From Methylocystis parvus OBBP (GTDB lineage: Bacteria; Pseudomonadota; Alphaproteobacteria; Rhizobiales; Beijerinckiaceae), in assembly GCF_027571405.1 (NCBI RefSeq), contig NZ_CP092968.1, positions 3,246,001 through 3,310,000 on the forward strand: DNA of 64,000 bases, given 5' to 3'. Positions 27,367-37,020 of this stretch are shown here, one piece after another. Position 1 is the stretch's first letter. Each line of letters opens with the position of its first letter. The translations under genes were made by a program, and so were the position numbers. The notes below the pieces were generated by a model. That model made no database searches, had not been told where the DNA came from, and was given only the letters and a program-made list of their open reading frames with translations.

Positions 27367-27744
27367 ATGCGCGTCAAGAAAATCTACCTGATCTTCGCCT
27401 TCGTCGTGGTGTCGATCATCGCCCTGCTTTACGGAGTCTCGCCCGGATGGTTCGCGGAGGCGCTTCTCGGCCTCGCCGGCCCGGACGCCAGCGCCGCCCA
27501 TATGCTTCGGGCCATGATGGGCCTTTATCTCGCGCTCGGCTTGTTCTGGCTCTACGCCGCCTTTCACGACGCCTATCGCAACGCCGCGGTGCTGACGACC
27601 GTGATCTTTTGCGTCGGGCTCGTCTCGGGACGGCTGATCAGCCTTGTCATTGACGGGCGGCCGGCGCCGCTGCTGCTGCTTTACGTCTGCATGGAATTCG
27701 CGCTCGTTCCGATCGGCCTTTGGGTTTTCAGACTGGAGGACTGA
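27367..27744 (+). CDS. DUF4345 family membrane protein
   Basis: A 125-residue inner-membrane protein with four predicted helices: IYLIFAFVVVSIIALLYGVSP, MLRAMMGLYLALGLFWLYAAF, VLTTVIFCVGLVSGRLISLV and LLLLYVCMEFALVPIGLWVF. The RAMMGLYLALGLFWLYA segment is typical of DUF4345. Function is unknown. The HAD gene starts directly after its stop, so the two are translationally coupled. Confidence 0.7.
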   Translation: MRVKKIYLIFAFVVVSIIALLYGVSPGWFAEALLGLAGPDASAAHMLRAMMGLYLALGLFWLYAAFHDAYRNAAVLTTVIFCVGLVSGRLISLVIDGRPAPLLLLYVCMEFALVPIGLWVFRLED

Positions 27745-28743
27745 ATGCGACGCACGAAGAGAGGGTTTTGCATGCGCTTGCATCTCCTTGTCGTTCTGAT
27801 TCTTTCCTTCGCGACGCCGCTCCGCGCCGAAGACGCGCTTTCTTCCTGGAATGAGGGGCAGGCGAAAAAGGCGATCGTCGCCTTCGTATCGCGAGTCACG
27901 CAGCCGGGCCCCGACTTTGTGAAGCCGGAGGATCGCATCGCGGTCTTCGACAATGACGGGACGCTCTGGACGGAATGGCCAGCCTATTCGCAGCTGCTTT
28001 TTGCGCTTGACCGCGTCAAGGCGCTCGCCCCGCAACATCCGGAATGGCGCGGAAGGCAGCCCTTCAAGGCGGCGCTTGCGGGAGACGTCAAGGCGCTCGC
28101 GGCGAGCGGCGAGAAGGGCGCCGTCGAGATTGTCGGCGCGACGCATGCCGGAAACACGCCGGAGGCGTTCCAGGCGATCGTTTCGCAATGGCTGGCGAGC
28201 GCCGAGCACCCCAGATTCAAGGCGCGATATGATCGGCTCGTCTATCAGCCAATGTTGGATCTCCTCGCTTATCTACGCGCAAACGGCTTCAAAACCTACA
28301 TCGTCTCGGGCGGGGGCGCGGAATTCCTGCGCGCCTTTTCCGAGCGGGTTTACGGCGTTCCGCCGGAGCAGGTGGTGGGATCGACGATCGTCACGAAATA
28401 TGAGGTTCTCGACGGCGCGCCCGTGCTGATGCGCGAGGCGAAGATCGATTTTATCGACGACAAGGCCGGCAAGCCCGTCGCGATCAACAAATATATCGGC
28501 AAGCGGCCCATCGCCGCCTTCGGCAATTCGGACGGCGACTTTCAGATGCTGGAATGGACGACCGCCGGTCCGGGTCCGCGTTTCGGCCTCATCGTGCATC
28601 ATGACGACGAAGCGCGGGAAGCCGCCTATGACCGCAAATCCTCCGTCGGGCGCCTCGACCGCGCGCTGGATGAGGCCGGCAAGCGCGGCTGGACGCTGGT
28701 CAGCATGAAGAACGACTGGAAGAGAATTTTTCCCGCGCCGTGA
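27745..28743 (+). CDS. Exported HAD-superfamily phosphatase
   Basis: A 332-residue haloacid dehalogenase-superfamily hydrolase, probably a periplasmic phosphomonoesterase. Motif I is VFDNDGTLWTEW with nucleophile Asp69 and Asp71; motif II is IVSGGG; motif IV is FGNSDGDFQM. An N-terminal signal (LHLLVVLILSFATPLRAED) indicates export. GGAGG lies 6 nt before ATG 27745; an internal ATG at 27772 would start right before the signal peptide and is an alternative. Coupled to DUF4345 and downstream of the sulfatase, it may act on the same ester-containing substrates. Confidence 0.85.
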   Translation: MRRTKRGFCMRLHLLVVLILSFATPLRAEDALSSWNEGQAKKAIVAFVSRVTQPGPDFVKPEDRIAVFDNDGTLWTEWPAYSQLLFALDRVKALAPQHPEWRGRQPFKAALAGDVKALAASGEKGAVEIVGATHAGNTPEAFQAIVSQWLASAEHPRFKARYDRLVYQPMLDLLAYLRANGFKTYIVSGGGAEFLRAFSERVYGVPPEQVVGSTIVTKYEVLDGAPVLMREAKIDFIDDKAGKPVAINKYIGKRPIAAFGNSDGDFQMLEWTTAGPGPRFGLIVHHDDEAREAAYDRKSSVGRLDRALDEAGKRGWTLVSMKNDWKRIFPAP

Positions 28744-28768
28744 GCGCGCCTATGCGCGCCGGGCGCAA

Positions 28769-30568
28769 TCAGCGCTGACGCACATAGCTCCCGGGCGCGG
28801 GCGCCAGCGGCACGAAGCCCTTCTCCGGCGCGCCCATTGGCGGCGGCGCGACGCGATCGGGCGCGCTCAGGCGTTCGAGCCATGAGGCCCAGGCCGGCCA
28901 CCAGGAGCCTTCGAGAAGCTTCGCGCGCTCGCGCCAGTGATCGGCGCCGATATAGCGATCGTTTGGCGCACGCACGGCGAGGTGGTAGCGCCGGCCCGGA
29001 TGACCGGGCTCGGAGACGATGCCGGCGTTGTGCCCGCCATTCGTGAGCACGAAGGTCATTTCATTGTCGGTGAAGAGATGGACTTTGTAGACCGAGCGCC
29101 AGGGCGAAATATGGTCCGTTTCGGTCCCCACGACGAACATGGGGACGGAAATGTCCTTGAGGGCGATGACGTCGTCCTCGACCGCGTAGCGCCCCGCCGT
29201 CAGCCTGTTCTCAAGAAAGAGCCCGCGCAGATATTGCGCATGCATGCGATAGGGCATGCGCGTCTGATCGGCGCTCCAGGCCATGAGGTCGGTGGCCTGT
29301 TCCCGCTCGCCGAGCAAATATTCCTTGATGGCGCGCGCCCAGAAGAGCTCGTTGGAGCGCAGCGCCATGAAGACGCCCGACATCTGATAGGTGTCGAGAA
29401 AACCCTGGTCCCACATCATGTCTTCGAGAAACGCGACCTGCGCCGCATCGACGAAGAGCATGAGGTCGCCCGGTTCGCTGAAATCGGTCTGCGACGCGAG
29501 CAGCGTCACGGAAGCGAAACGCGCGTCGCCGTCGCGTGCCATCGTCGCGGCGGCGATGGAGAGCAGCGTGCCGCCGAGGCAGTAGCCCGCCCCATGCACG
29601 CGCCGGCCCGGCAGAATGGCGTTAACGACGTCGAGCGCCTCCATGACGCCGAGTTTGCGGTAATCGTCGAGGCTGACGTCGCGATCCTCGGCGATCGGAT
29701 TTCGCCAGGAAATCATGAAGACCGTGAAGCCGCGTTCGACCAGATAGCGCACCAGCGAATGATGCGCGGCGAGATCGAGCACGTAATATTTCATGATCCA
29801 GGCGGGAACGATCAGGATCGGCTCGGCGGCGACCGTTTCGCTCGTCGGCTGATATTGAATGAGTTCGATCAGATGATTGCGATAGATTACCTCGCCCGGC
29901 GTCGCCGCGACGTCCTTGCCGATCTCATAACCGCTTTCGCCGTTCTGGGACTGAGTCGCCGCGTCGAAGAAATCCTCGACGAAATGCTCGAAGCCGCGCA
30001 GGAGATTGGCTCCGGCTTCGCGCCGCGTCTGCTCGATGACGACGGGATTGAGCCAGGGCAGGTTTGAAGGCGAGAAACTGTCGAGATATTTCGACGCGAG
30101 AAAGGAGACGCGCGCCGCATTGTTGGCGCGCATGCCGCGCACCTCGCGCGTCGCCTTCCGCCACCATTGCCGCTGGGCGAGGAAGGCCTGCTCGAAGAAC
30201 AGGAAAGGGAACGAATTCCAGGCGTCGTCGTCGAAACGCCTGTCCGACGGTTCCGGCGCGAAGGGACGGGCGGCCTTGTCGCTGACGAGATTGTGGAGGC
30301 CGAAATGCGCGAGCCGGGCGGCGGAGCTGAAGGCGTCTATCGAGAGTTCGAGCTGACGGCCCGGCGATTGCGCGAGATGCGCCGCCCAATCGATCCAGGC
30401 GGACATTTGCGCATGCACGGATATGCCTTGCGTGAAACGGGCCGCGGTCGCCTGCGCCGCTCGGTCCAGCGTTTCAAAAGATGCGGCGTGCAGCAACGGC
30501 GAAAGCGGCGACGGCGCGCGTCGCTCCAAAGCGCGGGAGGCGGCGGGGATCAGTTTCTTCGTGTTCAT
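28769..30568 (-). CDS. phaC: Poly(3-hydroxyalkanoate) synthase (class I type)
   Basis: Polymerises hydroxyacyl-CoA into storage granules. The 599-residue protein has the PhaC N-terminal domain (GFEHFVEDFF region) and the alpha/beta-hydrolase core with the modified lipase box GYCLGGT (catalytic Cys330), Asp in GTETDHISPW and His in GGHNAGIV. Length matches class I synthases. No phaA or phaB gene adjoins it; a shorter PhaC-like hydrolase is encoded two genes upstream on the same strand. Confidence 0.93.
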   Translation of the reverse strand: MNTKKLIPAASRALERRAPSPLSPLLHAASFETLDRAAQATAARFTQGISVHAQMSAWIDWAAHLAQSPGRQLELSIDAFSSAARLAHFGLHNLVSDKAARPFAPEPSDRRFDDDAWNSFPFLFFEQAFLAQRQWWRKATREVRGMRANNAARVSFLASKYLDSFSPSNLPWLNPVVIEQTRREAGANLLRGFEHFVEDFFDAATQSQNGESGYEIGKDVAATPGEVIYRNHLIELIQYQPTSETVAAEPILIVPAWIMKYYVLDLAAHHSLVRYLVERGFTVFMISWRNPIAEDRDVSLDDYRKLGVMEALDVVNAILPGRRVHGAGYCLGGTLLSIAAATMARDGDARFASVTLLASQTDFSEPGDLMLFVDAAQVAFLEDMMWDQGFLDTYQMSGVFMALRSNELFWARAIKEYLLGEREQATDLMAWSADQTRMPYRMHAQYLRGLFLENRLTAGRYAVEDDVIALKDISVPMFVVGTETDHISPWRSVYKVHLFTDNEMTFVLTNGGHNAGIVSEPGHPGRRYHLAVRAPNDRYIGADHWRERAKLLEGSWWPAWASWLERLSAPDRVAPPPMGAPEKGFVPLAPAPGSYVRQR

Positions 30569-30615
30569 CGCATCCCAACATGTCGCAAAAATGTAGCGAT
30601 TGCGTGAAGCCGCGC

Positions 30616-31611
30616 TCAGGCCCCGTCTTCGAGCAATTGCGCGATCGACCCGCCTTCATGGAGGCGACGGATCGCCTCGGCGAAGAGGGGCGCAACCGAA
30701 ACGATCGTCAGTCGCTCCTGCAAGGCGGCGACCGTCTCGTCCTTGGCGGAAAGCGGAACCGAATCGGTGACGAAGATGCGATCGACGGCCGCGTCCCGCA
30801 AGGTTGCGGCCGCCCCTTTCGCAAAGACAGCATGCGTCGCGGCGACAAGGACCGCCGTCGCGCCATGCGCGCGGCAGGCCGTCGCGGCGCGCGCGACCGT
30901 TCCCCCGCCGGCGACAAGGTCGTCGAGAATGATGGCGATGCGGCCACTGACGTCGCCGGCGAAAATGTCGCCCGTAACGCGCCCTTCGCTGCGCACCTTA
31001 TCCAGAAAGGCCTTGGCGACGGGACGCTGGAGCGCGCGCTCCATGCGTTGACGGAACAGTTCCGCGCGTTTCTCGCCGCCAAGATCGGGCGAAACGACTG
31101 CGACCGGCGCTTCGCCGACAAGCGGCGCGAGGCGGCGCGCGAAGAGCGCATGGGCGTCAAGCGGAACCGTCTCGCAGCGGAAGGCGTTCTCGAAAGCCGC
31201 GATATTGTGCGCGTCTATGGCCATTACGCGGTCTGTGCGCATCGCCTCGAAAAGCTGCGCGATATATCGCGTTGAGATCGGATCGCGCGGCTTGGTGCGT
31301 CGGTCTTTGCGCGAAAAGCCGAGATATGGCGTCACGGCCGTCACGCGGGCCGCGCCCGAGTCCTTGAGCGCGCCGATGAACATCAGGAGCCTGAGAAGCT
31401 TGTCGGCGCCGCTCGCTTCCGCCGCGCCGTTGAGGGACGAAATCGCATAGACGTCGCCGCCGCGAACGCCCGCCAGAGGCCGAAGCTTAAATTCGCCGTC
31501 TTCGAAATCGCGCTCCTCCAGCGGCGAAAGAGCGACGCCGAGCGCGCCGGCCAGTTGCGCGCCGAAGCCGTGGCTGGACCCCAACGCGAAAAGAGCGATT
31601 TCAGGGGGCAT
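30616..31611 (-). CDS. Ribose-phosphate pyrophosphokinase paralogue
   Basis: A 331-residue PRPP synthetase-like protein: ribose-5-phosphate plus ATP to PRPP plus AMP. Two tandem PRT domains are present. The flexible-loop region YLGFSRKDRRTKPRDPIS and the PRPP loop ILDDLVAGGGTVARAA are recognisable, but several positions differ from housekeeping Prs, for example IDAHNIAAFE in place of the usual VDLHADQIQGF. It starts at ATG 31611, overlapping the upstream PhaC-like gene by 11 nt, with AGGAAG upstream. It is likely a specialised paralogue, not the sole Prs. Confidence 0.83.
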   Translation of the reverse strand: MPPEIALFALGSSHGFGAQLAGALGVALSPLEERDFEDGEFKLRPLAGVRGGDVYAISSLNGAAEASGADKLLRLLMFIGALKDSGAARVTAVTPYLGFSRKDRRTKPRDPISTRYIAQLFEAMRTDRVMAIDAHNIAAFENAFRCETVPLDAHALFARRLAPLVGEAPVAVVSPDLGGEKRAELFRQRMERALQRPVAKAFLDKVRSEGRVTGDIFAGDVSGRIAIILDDLVAGGGTVARAATACRAHGATAVLVAATHAVFAKGAAATLRDAAVDRIFVTDSVPLSAKDETVAALQERLTIVSVAPLFAEAIRRLHEGGSIAQLLEDGA

Positions 31612-32665
31612 CGACCGCTTCCTCCTTTCGCAAGAGCCATTGCGCGATGCGCGGCCATTCGTTTTCGATCGTGCGGCGCCCCATGAAGAGCGCGAGATGA
31701 CCGCAAGGCGCGCGCGCCGCTTCGACAGCGCCGCGCACAAGGTTCTGAACGGCGAAAACCTGCGCAGGCGGCGCGATGACGTCTTCCGCGCCAGCCAGCA
31801 GAAAAAGGGGACAAGAAAAAGTTCTTGGATCGATGCGCTTGCCGAGCGCTGGAAATTTTCCCCCTGCGAGAAGATTTTCGCGGAACAGATGTTCCAGGAC
31901 GTCGCGAAAATAGGGCGCCGGAAGGTCGAGCCGGCGCCGATCCCAGCGCTGGAAAGCGTCGATTGCATCCTGTGACGCAGGGGCGTCGCAAGACGATTGC
32001 AGAGCGTCGGCGAGACGCGTCGCTTCGCTCTTCTCTCGCGGCCAGAGCGGCGCCATGTCGTCGCCTCGGATGACGCCGCCGCCCATGTCGACCAGCCGGT
32101 CGATCGCGAAATCCGACGTCCTTTCGACGGGCTCCGCCAGAACCGAGCGCGCCGCGGCGATGTCGACCGGGGCGCCGGCAAGGACGAGACGACGAATTTT
32201 ATCCCGAAAACGGACGGCGTAAGCCAGCGACAGCCATCCGCCCTGGCACAGTCCGATAAGGTCGGGGCGCCCTTCCAGCTCGTCCACCGCGACATTGAGC
32301 TCCGCAAGGAGATGATCGATGCCGTAAAACTGCGTCGCGGCGCCCGCTGAAACCCATTCGACGAGAAAAAGCCGTCTGCAGCCGCCGCGCAGCAATGCGT
32401 CGATCAGACTATGGCCGGGCGCGAGGTCGGCGATCTGCGCGTCGTGAAGCGCATAAGGCGAGACGATGAGCGCCGGCGTCTCGGCGTCGCCGGTCGAGAA
32501 ATCCCAAAGGCGCAACAGGCCGAACTCGAGCGCCAGCCGCGCGGGCGTCGTCCATTGCGGCCCTTCTTTTTGGGGTTGACCGAGCGGAAGCTCGAGCGTG
32601 CGGCGCCAGAGATCCATTGTCGCGAGCGGCCACGCCCAGAGGCTTCGCGTCCAAATGTCCCACAT
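31601..32665 (-). CDS. Short PhaC-like alpha/beta hydrolase
   Basis: A 354-residue alpha/beta hydrolase related to PHA synthases. The nucleophile elbow is GLCQGGW with Cys in place of Ser, as in PhaC. The acid residue lies in the LAGAEDVIAPP region and the His in APCGHLALF. It lacks the long N-terminal domain of PhaC, so it may be a depolymerase or acyltransferase of PHA metabolism. It overlaps the PRPP synthetase gene by 11 nt and is divergent from the APH-like gene at 32748. Confidence 0.75.
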   Translation of the reverse strand: MWDIWTRSLWAWPLATMDLWRRTLELPLGQPQKEGPQWTTPARLALEFGLLRLWDFSTGDAETPALIVSPYALHDAQIADLAPGHSLIDALLRGGCRRLFLVEWVSAGAATQFYGIDHLLAELNVAVDELEGRPDLIGLCQGGWLSLAYAVRFRDKIRRLVLAGAPVDIAAARSVLAEPVERTSDFAIDRLVDMGGGVIRGDDMAPLWPREKSEATRLADALQSSCDAPASQDAIDAFQRWDRRRLDLPAPYFRDVLEHLFRENLLAGGKFPALGKRIDPRTFSCPLFLLAGAEDVIAPPAQVFAVQNLVRGAVEAARAPCGHLALFMGRRTIENEWPRIAQWLLRKEEAVDAP

Positions 32666-32747
32666 CGGATGTCCCGTCGAGATCGAGAGGGGACTATCAT
32701 ATGTGGACTCGACGCGGGAATGCGACAGCCTTGATTGGGAACGAGCA

Positions 32748-33809
32748 ATGACGATGGCCGCAGAAGCTGGACCGAGCGCGCCCCGGGCGACGCTTGCGGA
32801 TAAGCTTTCGTTTCTCGGTCAGCCCGCCGCTTACGGACTTTCGGGCGCGACGGTGGAGGTCGTCGAGACCCACATGTCCTACGTCTTTCTCGCCGGTCCC
32901 CGCGCGTTCAAGCTCAAAAAGCCGGTGCGTTATCCTTTCCTGGACTTCTCGACGCTCGCCGACCGGGAGCGCAATTGCCGCGAGGAGCTGCGCCTCAACC
33001 GCCGGCTGACGACGGACGTCTATCTCGGCGTCGTTGCGTTGACGGCGGGCGAAGCCGGTCTTGCGCTCGGCGGCGGGGGCGTCGTCGTCGACTGGCTGGT
33101 CGAGATGCGCCGCCTGCCGCGCGAACGCATGCTCGACGCGCTGATCTGCGCGCATGCGGCGGATGGCGAGACGATCGGCTCGATTTGCGACGCGCTGGCG
33201 CGCTTCTATGAGGGCGCCGGACGGACGAGCATGAATCCCGCGGACTATGCGGCGCGCTTTCTGCGAGAGCAGGCGCTCAATCGAGACATTCTGACGCGCG
33301 CCGAGTTCGGTCTGGCGAAGGCGCGCCTGAGCGCGCTCGATCTCCTGGACGCGCGTCTCGCCGTGAATCTGAAACGTCTGAAGGCGCGGGTGGACGACGG
33401 ATATGTTCTCGACGGCCATGGCGATCTGCGCCCGGAGCATATCTGCGTGGTTCGGCCGGTGGCGATCTTCGACTGCCTGGAGTTCAATGCGGCGCTGAGG
33501 CAGGTCGATCCTTTCGACGAGATCGCCCTGCTCGGCGTCGAATGCGCGCGGCTCGGCGCGCCGCGGCTTCTGCGCGGCTTCGCCGCTGAGCTCGCGACGC
33601 GGCTCGGCTGCGCGCCGCCTTGGGATTTGGTTGCTCTCTACGCCGGCTGGCGGGCGGCGTTGCGCGCGCGTCTCTGCCTCGCGCATCTCTTGGAGCCTTC
33701 GCCTCGCGATCCCGCAAAATGGCGCCCGCTCGCCGGTCTTTATCTCGACATTGCGGGCCGCGCGTTGTCCGGGTCCATTGAGGAGGGAGACGATCTTGCC
33801 TTTTCGTGA
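32748..33809 (+). CDS. Aminoglycoside phosphotransferase-like kinase (COG2187 N-terminal type)
   Basis: A 353-residue protein of the kinase-like COG2187 group. Features seen: SYVFLAGPRAFKLKKPVRYPFLDFS (ATP-binding Lys region), VDWLVEMRRLP, and the catalytic-loop equivalent LDGHGDLRPEHICV followed by AIFDCLEFN (metal-binding Asp). The C-terminal P-loop domain found in many COG2187 proteins is absent. ATG 32748 has GGGAACGAGC upstream. It overlaps the phosphoribosyltransferase gene by 14 nt. Substrate unknown; aminoglycoside resistance is not implied. Confidence 0.72.
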   Translation: MTMAAEAGPSAPRATLADKLSFLGQPAAYGLSGATVEVVETHMSYVFLAGPRAFKLKKPVRYPFLDFSTLADRERNCREELRLNRRLTTDVYLGVVALTAGEAGLALGGGGVVVDWLVEMRRLPRERMLDALICAHAADGETIGSICDALARFYEGAGRTSMNPADYAARFLREQALNRDILTRAEFGLAKARLSALDLLDARLAVNLKRLKARVDDGYVLDGHGDLRPEHICVVRPVAIFDCLEFNAALRQVDPFDEIALLGVECARLGAPRLLRGFAAELATRLGCAPPWDLVALYAGWRAALRARLCLAHLLEPSPRDPAKWRPLAGLYLDIAGRALSGSIEEGDDLAFS

Positions 33810-34452
33810 TCGCGCGCAGGCGGGGGCGCGCCTCGCCAAGGCGCTCGCCGCATATAAAGGAAAGGACGCCGTGGTCTTCGCCTTGCCGCGCGGCGGCGTT
33901 CCCGTCGCGGCGCCGATCGCGGACGCCCTGCATGCCCCGCTCGACTTGTCGCTGGTGCGCAAGATCGGCGTTCCCGGTCAGCCCGAGCTTGCAATGGGCG
34001 CCATAGCGAATGGCGGCGCGCCCATTGTCGTGCGCAATGAGGATGTCATTGCGCTGGCTGGCGTCAGCGAATGTCAATTCGAACGCGCTTGCGCGGAGGC
34101 GAGCGCGGAGATCGCGCGCCGCCGACGTCTTTATTTCGGCGACAGGCCCCGGGCGTCGGCGGCCGGGCGGATCGCCATCGTCGCGGATGACGGCGTGGCC
34201 ACGGGCGCGACGACGCGGGCGGCGCTGCGGGCGGTTCGCGCGCAGGAGCCCTCCAAACTCATTCTGGCCGTGCCCGTGGCGCCGGGCGAGACGCTCGACA
34301 TGCTGGGTCGGGAAGCGGACGAGATCGTCTGTCTGGAAACGCACGATTATTTCATGGGCGTTGGGTGCTATTACGACGATTTCCGTCAGATCGAGGACGA
34401 TGAGGTCGTCTCTCTTCTCGAGCGTTACGGCCCGCGGCGCCCGCGCGGCTAA
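33796..34452 (+). CDS. Phosphoribosyltransferase-family protein
   Basis: A 218-residue type I phosphoribosyltransferase fold. The PRPP-binding motif IAIVADDGVATGATTRAAL and the N-terminal VFALPRGGVPVAAPIADAL are clear. I take TTG 33796 as start because AGGAGGGAGA lies upstream; this overlaps the preceding gene by 14 nt. Reading further upstream only retraces that gene. Proteins of this group often have unknown substrates. A PRPP synthetase paralogue is encoded nearby on the other strand. Confidence 0.78.
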   Translation: MPFRDRAQAGARLAKALAAYKGKDAVVFALPRGGVPVAAPIADALHAPLDLSLVRKIGVPGQPELAMGAIANGGAPIVVRNEDVIALAGVSECQFERACAEASAEIARRRRLYFGDRPRASAAGRIAIVADDGVATGATTRAALRAVRAQEPSKLILAVPVAPGETLDMLGREADEIVCLETHDYFMGVGCYYDDFRQIEDDEVVSLLERYGPRRPRG

Positions 34453-34572
34453 ATGTCTCACGCCGAGGTCGCGCCGATGCGGGATCGCCTGCTAAGCTTG
34501 ATGGCGTATTGTCAGGTCGTCGACGGCGGGGCATGTGACATGGATCCGCGGCGTCACAGCGATGGTTCAAGC

Positions 34573-37020
34573 ATGAGCGACACGATGAAGGCGAACAAGA
34601 ATGCGCGCCCGGGCGAAGGGCGTTATGTCCGTTTCTTCTCACAGATCGGCATTGGCGACGTGCCGCTCGTCGGCGGAAAGAACGCTTCGCTCGGCGAAAT
34701 GTATCGTGAGCTGACCGCAAAGGGCATTTCGATTCCAAACGGTTTCGCCGTCACCGCCGAGGCCTATCGGCATGCGCTCGACGAGGCGGGCGCATGGCCG
34801 GCTTTGAAAGAGTCTTTGGAGGGGCTGAACCCTGACGACGTCGATGATCTGGCGAGGCGCGCGGCGCGGGCGAGGGAGATCGTCTACGCCGTCGGGCTGC
34901 CCGCGAATGTCGAGGCGGATATTCGCGACGCGCTTGCTCGTTTGAGCGAGGAATACGGAGCCGAGCTGACGGTCGCGGTTCGCTCCTCGGCCACCGCCGA
35001 GGATCTGCCGAGCGCAAGTTTCGCCGGGCAGCACGACACCTATCTCAATATTCACGGCGCCGCCAATGTGCTGGACGCCGTGCGCCGCTGCTTCGCCAGC
35101 CTCTTCACCGACCGCGCCATCCGTTATCGCATCGACAATGGCTTCGACCATTTCAAGGTCTTCAATTCTGTGACGGTGATGAAGATGGTTCGCTCGGATC
35201 TCGCGGCGTCCGGCGTCATCTTCACGATCGACACGGAGACCGGCTTCGAGGACGTCGTCTTCATCACCGGCGCCTATGGGCTCGGCGAGAATGTCGTGCA
35301 GGGCGCGGTCGATCCGGATGAATTCTACGTTTTCAAGCCGACCTACGCGCAAGGCAGGCGCGCCGTGCTGAAGCGCGCGCTTGGTCCCAAGAAGATCAAG
35401 ATGATCTTCTCCAATAGCGGACGCGCCACGACGCGCAATATTCCGACGGACCGCAAGGAGCGCGGGAAATTCTGCATCGGCGACGATGAGGCGCTGACGC
35501 TGGCGGGGCAGGCGATCGCGATCGAAGCGCATTACAGCGCCAAGGCCGGCGAGCATCGCCCGATGGATATAGAATGGGCGAAGGACGGCTTGGACGGCAA
35601 GCTCTACATCGTTCAGGCGCGGCCCGAGACGGTCGCCTCGCGCCGCAATCGCAACGTTGTCGAGGAATATAAGGTCAAGACGCATGGGTCGGTCATGGTC
35701 GAGGGCCGCGCGGTGGGCGCGAAGATCGCCTTCGGCAAGGCGCGGGTCATCGAACATATGAGCGAGCTGTCGAGCTTCGCGCCCGGCGAGATTCTCGTGG
35801 CCGACACCACGTCGCCCGATTGGGGAACGGTCATGAAATCGGCGGGCGGAATCGTGACCAATCGCGGCGGCCGCACCTGTCATGCCGCGATCGTCGCCCG
35901 TGAACTCGGCATCCCCGCGATCGTCGGCACGGATCGGGCGACGCATGTCATCAAGACGGGCGACCTCGTCGCCGTCTGCTGCGCCGAAGGGGATGTCGGC
36001 AAGGTCTATGAGGGCGAGATCGATTTCGACGTCGTCAAGACGGATCTCTCCAATCTGGAAAGGCCGGCGACCCATGTGATGATGAATGTCGGCAATCCGG
36101 ACGTCGCCTTCGGCGTCTCCGCGCTGCCCAATGACGGTGTGGGCCTCGCCCGCATGGAGTTCATCATCGCCGAGTCGATCAAGGCGCATCCCATGGCGCT
36201 CGTGCATCCGGAGCGGCTCGACGCGAAAGAACGCGCCGAGATCGAAAAGCTCACGGTGCAATATGAGAGTCCGAGCGCCTTCTTCATCGAACGCCTTTCC
36301 GAGGGCGTCGCGACGATCGCGGCGGCGTTCTATCCCAAGCCCGTCATCGTGCGCATGTCCGATTTCAAAAGCAATGAATACGCCACGCTGCTCGGCGGCC
36401 GCGCCTTCGAGGGCGGCGAAGAGAACCCGATGATCGGCTTCCGCGGCGCCTCGCGATATGCGCATCCCGATTATCGCGAGGGCTTCGCGCTTGAATGCGC
36501 CGCGATGAAACGCGTGCGCGAGGATATGGGGCTGACGAATGTAAGGCTGATGATTCCGTTTTGCCGTCGTATCGACGAGGCCGCCAAAGTCATCGCCCTC
36601 ATGAGCGAATTCGGCCTCGAACGGGGAAAGAACGGACTCGAAATCTATGTCATGTGCGAAATTCCGAACAATGTGATGCTGATTGACGAATTTTCGAAAC
36701 ATTTCGACGGATTTTCGATCGGCTCCAATGACCTGACCCAGCTCACGCTCGGCGTCGATCGCGATTCCCAAATCGTGGCTTTCGATTTCGACGAGCGCGA
36801 TCCGGGCGTGAAGAAGATGATCGCCCTCGCCGTGGAGGGCGCGCGGCGCAATGGCCGCCACATCGGCATTTGCGGGCAGGCGCCGTCCGATTATCCGGAA
36901 ATGGCGGAGTTCCTCGTGCGCCTCGGCATTGATTCGATCAGCCTGAATCCGGACACGGTTCTGCGCACGACGACGCGCATCGTCGCTCTGGAGAAGGAGT
37001 TGGGCCGCAGCCGAAAATAG
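34573..37020 (+). CDS. ppsA: Phosphoenolpyruvate synthase (pyruvate, water dikinase)
   Basis: Converts pyruvate, ATP and water to PEP, AMP and phosphate, used in gluconeogenesis and in C1 assimilation by serine-cycle organisms. The 815-residue product has the ATP-grasp domain (VPLVGGKNASLGEMYREL, RSSATAEDLPSASFAGQHDT), the phosphohistidine domain with His437 in GGRTCHAAIVARELGIPAIVG, and the PEP-utiliser barrel (FSIGSNDLTQLTLGVDRDS). ATG 34573 is chosen as the conserved N-terminus starts shortly after; upstream codons to 34453 are non-conserved. It follows the phosphoribosyltransferase gene closely. Confidence 0.95.
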   Translation: MSDTMKANKNARPGEGRYVRFFSQIGIGDVPLVGGKNASLGEMYRELTAKGISIPNGFAVTAEAYRHALDEAGAWPALKESLEGLNPDDVDDLARRAARAREIVYAVGLPANVEADIRDALARLSEEYGAELTVAVRSSATAEDLPSASFAGQHDTYLNIHGAANVLDAVRRCFASLFTDRAIRYRIDNGFDHFKVFNSVTVMKMVRSDLAASGVIFTIDTETGFEDVVFITGAYGLGENVVQGAVDPDEFYVFKPTYAQGRRAVLKRALGPKKIKMIFSNSGRATTRNIPTDRKERGKFCIGDDEALTLAGQAIAIEAHYSAKAGEHRPMDIEWAKDGLDGKLYIVQARPETVASRRNRNVVEEYKVKTHGSVMVEGRAVGAKIAFGKARVIEHMSELSSFAPGEILVADTTSPDWGTVMKSAGGIVTNRGGRTCHAAIVARELGIPAIVGTDRATHVIKTGDLVAVCCAEGDVGKVYEGEIDFDVVKTDLSNLERPATHVMMNVGNPDVAFGVSALPNDGVGLARMEFIIAESIKAHPMALVHPERLDAKERAEIEKLTVQYESPSAFFIERLSEGVATIAAAFYPKPVIVRMSDFKSNEYATLLGGRAFEGGEENPMIGFRGASRYAHPDYREGFALECAAMKRVREDMGLTNVRLMIPFCRRIDEAAKVIALMSEFGLERGKNGLEIYVMCEIPNNVMLIDEFSKHFDGFSIGSNDLTQLTLGVDRDSQIVAFDFDERDPGVKKMIALAVEGARRNGRHIGICGQAPSDYPEMAEFLVRLGIDSISLNPDTVLRTTTRIVALEKELGRSRK

